A stretch of 6,183 bases of DNA from Thermoanaerobaculia bacterium (GTDB lineage: Bacteria; Acidobacteriota; Thermoanaerobaculia; Multivoradales; UBA5704): NCBI GenBank assembly GCA_030150965.1, contig JASLEW010000583.1, positions 1 to 6,183 of the forward strand, read 5' to 3'. Below are positions 1-6,183 of the stretch, in pieces. Numbering within the stretch: the stretch's first letter is position 1; each line of letters begins with the position of its first letter. A program made the translations under genes and the position numbers. Under the pieces are notes generated by a model. That model made no database searches. It saw nothing but the letters and a program-made list of their open reading frames with translations, and was not told the DNA's origin.

Positions 1-57
1 AAGGTGGACCGGCGCTGGCTGACGGCGCACGGGCCGCTGCCGGCGCCGGTCCACCTT
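1..57. repeat. Perfect 15-bp inverted repeat at the left edge (27-base loop)
   Basis: Positions 1-15 (aaggtggaccggcgc) are the exact reverse complement of positions 43-57, separated by 27 bases. The right arm encodes K-V-D-R-R of motif A10 on the minus strand, and the left arm encodes K-V-D-R-R on the plus strand. Pairing stops at 16/42. The left arm touches the window edge, so it may extend further. A hairpin is possible, but a fold-back junction at a contig end is equally likely. Confidence 0.85.
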
Positions 58-3000
58 GCCGTTGGGCGTCAGCGGCAGCGCCGCGAGCGCCACGTAGTGC
101 GCCGGCACCATCCAGGCCGGCAGCCGCTGCTCCAGCGCCGCGCGCAGCGCGGCGAGCGCCGGCCCGCCGGGCTCGCCGCCCACACCGCCCTCGCCGCTCG
201 CGCTGCCCACGGCGCTCGCGCCGCCCACGCCACCCGCGCTCCCGACGCCGTTCGAGCCGCCCACAACGGCCTCGCCGCCGCCCACCGCACCCTCGCCGCT
301 CACCATGCCCACGCCGCTCGCGCTGTCCGTGCCGGTCACGCCGTCAACGTTGCCCGCGCCGGTCACCCCGCTCACCACGGCGCTCGCGCTGCCCGCACCG
401 GGCACGGTGCCCGCACGGGTCGCGGTGCCCACGACGTAGGCCACCAGGCCCCGTCCGCCGGGGAGGTCGTCGCGCAGCACCACCGCCGCCTCGGCCACCC
501 CCGGCTGCGCGGTCAACGCCAGCTCGATCTCGCCCAGCTCGATGCGGAAGCCGCGCAGCTTGACCTGCTGATCGCGCCGGCCGCGGAACTCGAAGCTGCC
601 GTCCGGCAGCTGACGCGCCAGGTCGCCCGTGCGGTACAGGCGCTCGCCGGGCAGCGCCGGGCTCTCGACGAACCGCTCCGCCGTCGCCGCCGGCTGCCGC
701 CAGTAGCCCAGCGCCAGACCCGCGCCGGCCAGGCACAGCTCGCCCACACCGCCAGGCGGCACCGGACGCTGACCCGCATCGAGCAGGTAGGCGCGCGAGT
801 TGGCGATCGGCCGCCCGATCGGCACCGTCGCCGCCTCGGCCGCCACCGCCTCGATCCGCTGCCAGGTGCTGAAGGTGGTGTTCTCGGTCGGACCGTACAC
901 GTGCAGCAGGCGCTCCGGCCCGCCGCTTGCCAGCACCCGGCGCACCGCTCCAGGATCGACCGCCTCGCCGCCGAACAGCAGCGTGTGGACGCCGGAAAAA
1001 GCGCCCGGCGCCTGCTGCGCCACCTGGTTGAACAGCGCCGTGGTCATGAACAGCAGCCGGATGCGCGCCGCCGCCAGGAACGCTGCCAGGTCGGACGGCG
1101 ACAGCACCGTCTCCTGCGGCACCCCCACCAGCGTCGCGCCAGACAGCAGCGCCCCCCAGATCTCGAAGGTCACCGCATCGAACGACACGTTCGACAGCTG
1201 CGCGATCCGCGCCGGCCGCGCCGGCCGCCCGGCCGCGGCCACCTCGACGTAGTCGGTCTCCCGGACCAGCCGCACCACCGCGCGGTGCGGCACCGCCACC
1301 CCCTTCGGCCGCCCCGTCGAGCCCGAGGTGTAGATCACGTAGGCCGGATCCTCCGGCCGCGCCTGGGGCGGAGCACCCGCCAGCTCCGCCAGCTTCTTCC
1401 CTTGGAAACTGGACGCCGCGGAGGCGGACGTTTCATCCCTCGCGGTCGGCCCCGGCCGATGGGCGACCACCGAGGCCGACTCCGCCGTCGATCCCGCCGG
1501 CAGCGTCGCGCTGGCGGCGAGCGCCGCCGACTCCGCCGAGCCCGTTGATCCCACCGGCATCGTCGCGCCGGCGGAGGGTGCCCCGTGCGCGGCGGGCGCG
1601 GAAAGCTCCGTGCCGGCGGCAGCGGGCTCTGCCGCCCCGGCGATCTCCCCCCACTGCGCGTCGAGCCGCACCAGGCGCGCCCGCGACGGCGGCAGACGCT
1701 CTGCCAGCGATTCCTGCGTCAGCACCAACGGCGTGCCGCTGTCCTCCAGCATCCACGCCAGACGCTCCCGCGGATAATCCGGATCGAGCGGCAGGTACGC
1801 CGCTCCCGCCCCCAGGATCCCCAGCATCGCCACCAGGAGCGAACCCGAGCGCTCCACGCACAACCCCACCAGCTCCCCCGGCCGCACCCCCTCCCGCTCC
1901 AGGTACCGCGCCACCAGCGCCGCGCGCGCGGCCAGCTCGCCGTAGCTCAGCTCCTCGCCGCCGAGCTCCCACGCCGCGCGCCGCGGGTGCGCCGCCGCCC
2001 GGGCCGCGAACAGCTCCGGCAGCGTGCTCTCCGCGGGGTACCGCGTGCCCGTCGCGTTCCACTCCACCACCAGCTGATGCCGCTCCCCCTCCCCCAGCAG
2101 CGGCAGCTCCGCCACCGCCCGCTCCGGCGATGCCACCGCGCCGGCGAGCAGCACCGACAACGACCCCAGCAGACGCTCGACCGTCGGCGCATCGAACAGG
2201 TCCCGCGCGTAGGACAGCGACCCGGCGATCCCGCCGCCCGACTCCTGCAGCGTCAGGCTCAGGTCGAACTTCGCCGCCTCGCCGGCCATCTCCATCGGCT
2301 CCAGGCGCAGGCCCGCAAGCTCCACCTCGCCGAGCGCTCCGCCGGCCGCGTTCTGCCAGGCGAACATCACCTGGAACAGCGGCGCATGGCCCAGGCTCCG
2401 CTCCGGCGCCAGCTCCTCGACCAGACGCTCGAACGGCAGATCCTGATGCGCGTGGGCCTCCAGCGACTCGCTCCGCACCCGCGACAGCAGCTCGCCGAAG
2501 CTCGGCGTGCCCGACAGGTCCGGACGCAGCACCAGGCTGTTGACGAAAAACCCGATCAGGCCCTCGATCTCCAGACGGTGCCGGCCCGCCACCGCCGTGC
2601 CCAGGGTGAGGTCCGGCTGGCCCGAGTAGCGCGACAGCAGCACCGCCAGCGCCGCGGCCAGGGTCATGAACGGCGTCGCTCCCCGACGCCGCGACAAAGC
2701 CGCGAGGCCCCGCGACAGCTCCGGGCCCAGGGCCACCGGTCGCACACCGCCGCGGAAGCTCTGCACCGCGGGCCGCGGCCGGTCCGTCGGCAGCTCGAAC
2801 ACCGGCGGCGCCCCGGCCAGACGCTCGCGCCAGTACCGCACCTCGCCCCGCAGCACCTCGCCCGACAGCCACCGCCGCTGCCACGCCGCGTAGTCCGCGT
2901 ACTGCACCGGCAGCTCGGCCAGCGGCGACGGCAGCCCGGCGCCGAACGCCGCGTAGAGCGCCCGGACCTCCCGCACCAGCACCCCCAGCGACCAGCCGTC

Positions 3001-6000
3001 GCTCGCGATGTGGTGCAGCACGAGCAGCAGCACGTGCTCGCCCTCCGCCAGCCGCCACAGCGCCACCCGCAGCAGCGGCCCCCGCGCCAGATCGAACGGC
3101 CGCAGGGCCTCGGCCCTCGCCCGCTCCTCCGCCGCCGCCCGCCGCCGCGCGCTTGGCAGCCCCGAGAGGTCCGCCACCGGCACCGCCGGAGCGGCCGGCG
3201 GCAGGATCACCTGCCGCGCCTCGCCGCCCACCGCCGGGAACACCGTCCGCAGCACCTCGTGGCGGCGCACCACCTCCGCCAGCACCCGCCGCAGCACCGG
3301 CACCGACAACGCGCCCGAGACCCGCAGCGCCAACGGCACGTTGTACAGCGACCCGCCCTCCAGCTGATCGATGAACCACAGACGCTGCTGCGCGAACGAC
3401 AGCGGCAGCTCCCCGCCGCGGTCCACCGGCACCAGCGGCGGCGGCGCCGCGCCAGCATCGGCGCCAGCGGCGCCAGCGGCGGCACCGGCCCCAGCGACGG
3501 CGTCGGCGCGACCAGCGCCAGGGGCGCCGCGACCCGACGCCCGCTCGATCTGCCGCGCCAGGCCCGCCACCGTCGGCTGCTCGAACAGCGCCCGCAGCGG
3601 CAGCTCGGCGCCGAACGCCGAACGCACCCGCGACATCACCCGCGTGGCCAGCAGCGAATGACCGCCCAGGGTGAAGAAGTTGTCCGCGGCCCCCACCCGG
3701 CCGCGCTCCAGGATCTCCTCCCAGATCCCCGCCAGCACCTCCTCGAACGGACCCCGCGGCGCCACGTGCTCTTCCTGCCATCCCTCCTCGGCCGCGCCGC
3801 CCGCGGCGAGCAGCGCCCCCAGCGCCCGGCGGTCCACCTTGCCGTTCGGCGTCAGCGGCAGCGCCTCCAGCCGCACCAGCCGCGACGGCACCATGTAGGG
3901 CGGCAGGCGCCGCCCCAGTAGCTCCCGCAGCTCTCCCGGCTCCGGCGGCGCCGGCGCTGCCGGCCGGCTCGCGCCGCCCGCACCGGCCGCGCCGTTCGCA
4001 CCGCTCGCACCTGCCGCATCGCTCGCACCGACCGCGCTCCCGCCGCTCTCGATGCTCCCTCCGCTCCCTCCGCTCCCTCCGCTTCCTCCGCTCCCTCCAA
4101 TAGCCACGTAGCCGGCCGCCAGCCGGCGGTCGGCGCCGGAGGGACCGGCGCCGGAGCCGCCCGGCTCCAGCAGCACCACCACCGCCTCGCCCACCCCGGG
4201 ACACTGCTGCATCACCGCCTCGATCTCCCCCAGCTCGATGCGGTAGCCCCGCAGCTTCACCTGGTGATCGATCCGCCCCACGTACTCGATCTCGCCGTCC
4301 GCACGCCGCCGGACCAGGTCCCCGGTGCGGTAGGCCCGCGCCCCGGGCTCGCCGCTCCAGGCGTCGGCGACGAAGCGCTCCGCCGTCAGCTCCGGACGTC
4401 CCAGGTAGCCCCGCGCCACCTGCACCCCGCCGATCCATAGCTCGCCCCGCACGCCGATCGGCGCCAGCGCACCGCCGCGCTCCACCACGTACAGCCGCGT
4501 GTTCGCCACCGCGCGGCCGATCGGCACCGGGCGCGGCGCCGACTCGCGGCATCGCCACACCGACACGTCCACCGCCGCCTCCGTCGGGCCGTACAGGTTG
4601 TACAGCCTCCCTCCGAGCGATCCGAGCGATCCGGGCGATCCCAGCGCTCCCAGGCGCCGCACCGCCCGCTGCTCCAACTCGTAGGGCAGCGCCTCGCCGC
4701 TCGCGAACACCCGCCGTAGCGCCGGCAGCGCCGCCGCACCCTCTTCCTCGGCCGCCTCCACCTCCTCCACGAACGCCTGCAGCAGCGACGGCACGAAGTG
4801 CGCCACCGTCACGCTCTGCTCCTTCATCCAACCCGCCAGGTAGGACGGATCGCGGTGACCGCCAGGACGCGCCATCACCACCTGCGAGCCCACCAGCAGC
4901 GGCCAGATCAGCTCCCACACCGACACGTCGAAGCTGTACGGCGTCTTCTGCACCACCCGGTCCGCCGCCGACAGCCCGTACAGCTCCTGCATCCACAGCA
5001 GACGGTTGATGACGCCGCGGTGGCTGTTCATCACCCCCTTCGGCCGTCCCGTCGAGCCCGAGGTATGGATCACGTAGGCGAGCGACCCCTCCGGCACCGC
5101 CACACCCGCCCACTCCTCCTCGGCCGGCGCCGCGCTGCCGGGCGGTGCCGGTGGACACGCCGCCTCCGCCGTCAGCACCACCGGCAGCCCCAGATCCGGG
5201 ACCCGGCCTGCCGCTTTCGCCGCTCCGACCGCTGCCGCCGCTCCGACCGCTCCGGCAGCTCCCGCCGCTCCGGCCGGGGCCGCCGCGCTCCCCCCGCCGG
5301 CTGCCGGCAGGCCCGGCAGCACCGCAGGCGCCGCGGTCAGGGCGGGCAACGCCGGCGCCGCGACCACCACCCCCGACGGCCCCAGCGCATCCGCCGCCAG
5401 CAAGGCCAGACGCTCCGCCGGATACTCCGGATCGAGCGGCACGTACGCCGCTCCCGCCTTGAGGATCCCCACCAGCCCGATCAGCAGCTCCGGCGAGCGC
5501 TCCGCGTGCAGCCCCACCCGCGACTCCAGCCCCACCCCCAGCGACCGCAGCCGCCGCGCCAGCCGTCCCGCCCGCCGGTCCAGCTCGCCGTAGCTCACCG
5601 CCCACTCGCACCTCTCGCCCCCCACCGCCGCCACCGCCTCCGGCGTCCGCCGCACCTGCTCCTCGATCCGCCCGTGCAGTGTCCCCCCCAGCTCCCACCG
5701 CACCGCCGTGTCCGACCACTCCGCGCGGATCTGGTGGCGCTCCGCCACCGGCAGCAGGTCGAGCTCCTCGATCCGTCCCTCCGGCTGCCGCACGGCGGAC
5801 CCGAGAAGGCGCTCGAAGCAGGCCACGAGACGCGCCACCGTCGCCGCATCGAACAGGTCGGTGCTGTAGGCCAGGGTGCCCACGATGCCCGAGATGCCCG
5901 CATGCTGGCCGTCCGCCTCCGGCGTCAGCTCGAAGGTCAGGTCGAACTTCGCCATCGGCTGCGCCAGCTCCACCGGCACCAGGCGCAGGCCCGGCAGCGC

Positions 6001-6183
6001 CAGCCCCCCCACTCCCGCGTTCATCGCGTTCTGCCAGGCCAGCATCACCTGGAACAGCGGCGTCTGCGCCAGGCTCCGCTCCGGCGACAGCTCCTCGACC
6101 ACCTTCTCGAACGGCAGGTCCTGGTGCGCGTAGGCCTCCAGCGCCTCGCGCCGCACCCGCGCCAGCAGCTCGGCGAACGACGG
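1..6183 (-). CDS. Nonribosomal peptide synthetase, internal fragment, (C)-A-T-C-A
   Basis: One uninterrupted minus-strand frame of 2,061 codons fills the window and is open at both ends. Read from 6183 it shows, in order, a condensation C-terminus (residues 1-148), adenylation domain A1 (165-792), carrier protein (808-880), condensation domain (922-1365) and adenylation domain A2 (1387-2047). The core motifs are intact and all lie in the same frame: TSGSTGRPKG (374-383 and 1619-1628), YGPTE (531-535 and 1763-1767), YRTGD (618-622 and 1850-1854), NGKVDR (780-785 and 2041-2046), LGGHSLL (839-845) and HHIASDG (1057-1063). Such enzymes are cytoplasmic assembly lines that activate, tether and join amino acids without a ribosome. 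The fragment spans parts of three modules and elongates the peptide by a predicted Ser and then a branched aliphatic residue. Low-complexity insertions make both A domains longer than usual. No stop or frame break is seen, except for a doubtful stretch at the left edge. Confidence 0.97.
160..429 (-). repeat. Gly/Val/Ser low-complexity insertion in A2 (between A8 and A10)
   Basis: Residues about 1919-2008 are a run of Gly, Ala, Ser, Val and Thr with recurring units (GSASA, DSASG, GASAV, GSASG, GGVGG). They lie between the LVAYVVG strand and the ALRAALEQRLPAWMVP helix. About 134 residues lie between A8 and that helix, against about 48 in PheA. The DNA has dispersed imperfect copies of a gcgctcgcgctgcc-like unit near 200, 316 and 380. 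The location matches the (GGS)5 linker of A1, but the sequence differs, so the two expansions probably arose or diverged independently. Confidence 0.8.
1297..1344 (-). repeat. Intragenic direct repeat, copy in A2 (motif A3)
   Basis: These 48 bases match 5032-5079 at 45 positions and encode YVIxTSGSTGRPKGV in both A domains. The conservation reflects the shared phosphate-binding loop, and such DNA identity makes recombination between modules possible. Confidence 0.85.
1366..1635 (-). repeat. Ala/Ser/Gly low-complexity insertion in A2 (between motifs A2 and A3)
   Basis: Residues about 1517-1606 separate the normal QWGEIAG piece from the AYVIYTSG motif. About 143 residues lie between PLDPDYP and YVIYTSG, against about 60 in PheA. 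Composition is Ala, Ser, Gly, Thr and Pro, with related units such as PVGSTGSAESA (1543-1553) and PAGSTAESAS (1562-1571). It occupies the same loop as the insertion at 5206-5358 in A1. Toward its end (about 1390-1440) the DNA is less GC-rich and uses codons rare in the rest of the gene (AGG, GAA, AGT, CAA). Confidence 0.8.
2089..3420 (-). other. Condensation domain, complete, LCL-like
   Basis: Residues 922-1365 contain all C-domain motifs in order: LSFAQQRLWF (928-937), RHEVLRTVF (974-982), LHHIASDGWS (1056-1065) with the HHxxxDG active site intact, YADYAAW (1095-1101), LGTAVAGR (1194-1201), IGFFVNSLVLR (1210-1220), HQDLPFERLVEEL (1246-1258) and SLGHAPLFQVM (1263-1273). The SFAQQRLWF first motif and the HHIASDGWS active site match the LCL class, which joins an L-configured donor to an L-configured acceptor. 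The LGGHS carrier just upstream agrees. The domain would move the peptidyl-Ser chain from the preceding T onto the amino acid loaded by A2. The LCL call is by motif resemblance only. Confidence 0.95.
3439..3540 (-). repeat. Ala/Gly-rich linker between T and C domains
   Basis: Residues about 882-915 are nearly all Ala and Gly with a few Arg, Asp and Pro, ending in PPPLVPVDRGG just before the first C-domain motif. The plus strand shows repeated ggcgccagc-like units around 3460-3485. Interdomain linkers here are normally shorter and more mixed, so this is probably another expanded, unstructured segment. It may simply tether the carrier domain flexibly. Confidence 0.75.
3544..3762 (-). other. Peptidyl carrier (thiolation, T) domain
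   Basis: Residues 808-880 form a complete carrier domain: APRGPFEEVLAGIWEEIL, then DNFFTLGGHSLLATRVMSR (835-853), then ELPLRALFEQPTVAGLA. Ser843 (codon at 3655-3657) is the predicted phosphopantetheine attachment site. It holds the seryl thioester made by A1 and the peptidyl chain after condensation. The LGGHS form, with His rather than Asp before the serine, is typical of carriers that precede an LCL condensation domain rather than an epimerase. That agrees with the absence of an E domain here. A phosphopantetheinyl transferase encoded elsewhere would be required for activation. Confidence 0.96.
3940..4098 (-). repeat. Gly/Ser linker with a (GGS)5 tandem array in A1 (between A8 and A10)
   Basis: Positions 4054-4098 hold five 9-bp units of gctccctcc, one with a C-to-T change (4081-4089). 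They encode five Gly-Gly-Ser triplets at residues 696-710. A degenerate continuation (IES, GGS, then Ala/Gly/Ser/Asn/Pro sequence) runs to about residue 748. The insertion follows the GYVAI strand and precedes the ELRELLGRRLPPYMVP helix of the mobile C-terminal subdomain. About 105 residues separate A8 from that helix, against about 48 in PheA. The site is where NRPS methyltransferase domains can be inserted, but this stretch has no domain-like sequence. Confidence 0.88.
4612..4656 (-). repeat. 9-bp tandem repeat encoding Ser-Leu-Gly units before motif A5 of A1
   Basis: Five consecutive 9-bp units on the plus strand read tccgagcga, tccgagcga, tccgggcga, tcccagcgc and tcccaggcg. On the coding strand they give RLG-ALG-SPG-SLG-SLG (residues 511-525), directly upstream of the NLYGPTE motif. 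Most A domains have only a short turn here, so the array adds about 11 residues. The first two units are identical and the others drift, as expected from replication slippage followed by mutation. Because the unit is three codons long, changes in copy number do not shift the frame. Confidence 0.85.
5032..5079 (-). repeat. Intragenic direct repeat, copy in A1 (motif A3)
   Basis: This is the partner of 1297-1344, with three mismatches in 48 bases. A second pair of near-identical segments covers motif A10: 49-81 against 3832-3864, with one mismatch in 33. Confidence 0.85.
5206..5358 (-). repeat. Ala/Gly/Pro low-complexity insertion in A1 (between motifs A2 and A3)
   Basis: Residues about 276-326 are almost entirely Ala, Gly, Pro and Val. 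About 113 residues separate the PLDPEYP motif from YVIHTSG, against about 60 in GrsA PheA. The DNA has an imperfect repeated core: the 13-mer cgctccgaccgct occurs at 5221-5233 and 5239-5251, an 18-bp spacing, with more degenerate gccgctcc units around it. The frame is preserved. The flanking pieces (VVLTAEA and the AYVIHTSG motif) are normal, so this is an in-frame expansion of a surface loop and not a lost domain. Confidence 0.8.
5740..6183 (-). other. Condensation domain, C-terminal part (cut by window edge)
   Basis: Residues 1-148 form the end of a C domain that accepts the amino acid loaded by A1. The sequence starts at the conserved PSFAELL segment, continues through the HQDLPFEKVVEEL motif (residues 20-32) and SLAQTPLFQVM (37-47), and ends in the usual YSTDLFDAATVARL helix (107-120) and the LLPVAERHQI linker (143-152). 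The same segments recur in the complete C domain downstream: PSFGELL near 1228 and HQDLPFERLVEEL from 1246. The catalytic HHxxxDG motif lies outside the window, so neither activity nor C-domain subtype (LCL, DCL, dual or starter) can be judged. Confidence 0.93.

Larger units (their letters stand above)
43..2025 (-). other. Adenylation domain A2, predicted Ile-like aliphatic substrate
   Basis: Residues 1387-2047 carry LSYGEL (1412-1417), GILGAGAAYLPLDPDYP (1455-1471), TSGSTGRPKG (1619-1628), SFDAVTFEIW (1667-1676), VYGPTENTTF (1762-1771), YRTGD (1850-1854), QQVKLRGFRIELGEIE (1872-1887) and NGKVDRR (2041-2047). Pocket residues aligned to PheA are D1669, A1670, F1673, F1712, L1736, G1738, V1762, T1770, F1771 and K2043. 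The resulting code D-A-F-F-L-G-V-T-F-K resembles isoleucine codes (DxFF..., small residue at position 301); valine or another branched aliphatic is possible. Two large low-complexity insertions lengthen it, by roughly 80 residues before motif A3 and roughly 85 before the terminal helix and A10. The paired T domain lies beyond the left edge. Confidence 0.93.
3808..5691 (-). other. Adenylation domain A1, predicted to activate L-serine
   Basis: Residues 165-792 carry the A-domain motifs: SYGEL (197-201), GILKAGAAYVPLDPEYP (239-255), TSGSTGRPKG (374-383), FDVSVWE (418-424), NLYGPTEAAV (529-538), YRTGD (618-622), the QVKLRGYRIELGEIE region (641-655) and NGKVDRR (780-786). Aligning by eye to GrsA PheA gives pocket residues D419, V420, W423, H462, F493, S495, L530, V538, D539 and K782. 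That is D-V-W-H-F-S-L-V-D-K, the known serine code found in EntF. The domain would form seryl-AMP and load the following T domain. It is longer than PheA by roughly 50 residues between motifs A2 and A3, about 11 before A5, and about 57 between A8 and the last helix, all low-complexity sequence. The catalytic Lys, ATP-binding loop and hinge Asp (622) are present, so it looks functional. Confidence 0.95.

Noticed and set aside
160..429. Frameshift producing the Gly/Val/Ser-rich stretch in A2
   Set aside because: Normal A-domain sequence in the same frame stands on both sides (LVAYVVG before, LPAWMVP and NGKVDRR after). A compensating pair of frameshifts is less likely than an in-frame insertion.
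3420..3544. Epimerase or dual-function C domain between T and A2
   Set aside because: The carrier is of the LGGHS type, the following domain has LSFAQQRLWF and HHIASDGWS motifs typical of LCL, and only one C-like domain lies between T and A2.
4..3921. Long plus-strand open frames (4-1548, 1545-2543, 1585-3921)
   Set aside because: They are antisense to the NRPS, their products are Arg/His/Pro/Gln-rich without domains, and no ribosome binding site or codon preference supports them.
3940..4098. Methyltransferase or other catalytic domain inserted between A8 and A9 of A1
   Set aside because: The site is right for such insertions, but the extra sequence is only about 55 residues of Gly/Ser/Ala and has no SAM-binding motif.
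4054..4098. CRISPR-like or regulatory short repeat array
   Set aside because: The units are directly adjacent without spacers, lie inside the coding frame and encode GGS, so they are a coding tandem repeat.
1433..5719. Very long minus-strand open frame (1,428 codons) in a second frame
   Set aside because: Its product is almost only Gly, Ala, Arg and Val with no recognisable domain. The overlapping frame carries every NRPS motif. It is open because very high GC removes stop codons.

Overview
The whole 6,183-base window lies inside one very large gene on the minus strand. It encodes a modular nonribosomal peptide synthetase (NRPS). The frame read from 6183 down to 1 has no stop codon (2,061 codons) and is open at both edges, so neither the start nor the end of the gene is present. 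There is no intergenic space, and no promoter, ribosome binding site, terminator or RNA gene is visible. Residue numbers below count from the codon at 6181-6183.

Layout in the direction of translation (right to left): the C-terminal end of a condensation domain (6183 to about 5740); a complete adenylation domain A1 (5691 to 3808); a carrier (T) domain with an intact phosphopantetheine serine (3762 to 3544); an Ala/Gly linker; a complete condensation domain of LCL appearance (3420 to 2089); and a second adenylation domain A2 (2025 to about 43). A2 reaches its last core motif at the left edge. The T domain that should follow A2 lies outside the window. This gives (C)-A-T-C-A, with A1-T completing one module and C-A2 starting the next.

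The A1 binding-pocket residues read D-V-W-H-F-S-L-V-D-K, a known serine code (the one in EntF). The A2 pocket reads D-A-F-F-L-G-V-T-F-K, which resembles codes for isoleucine or a similar branched aliphatic residue. The LCL domain between them would join a Ser-ending peptidyl chain to the residue loaded by A2, so the inferred product contains ...-Ser-Ile(like)-.... No epimerase, methyltransferase, cyclase or thioesterase domain is seen.

The most unusual feature is a set of low-complexity expansions rich in Gly, Ala, Ser and Val. They sit at equivalent loops in both A domains (between motifs A2 and A3, and between A8 and the A9/A10 region). A smaller S-L-G repeat lies before motif A5 of A1, and another Ala/Gly stretch lies between T and C. 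At least two are built from 9-bp tandem units that keep the reading frame. At the left edge a perfect 15-bp inverted repeat coincides with a non-canonical sequence after A10, which could be a contig-end artefact or a real local change.

The organism is a very high-GC bacterium, with nearly all third codon positions G or C. The style of the NRPS fits groups such as Gemmatimonadota (Longimicrobium-like), Myxococcota, Acidobacteriota or Actinomycetota, but the sequence alone does not decide between them.
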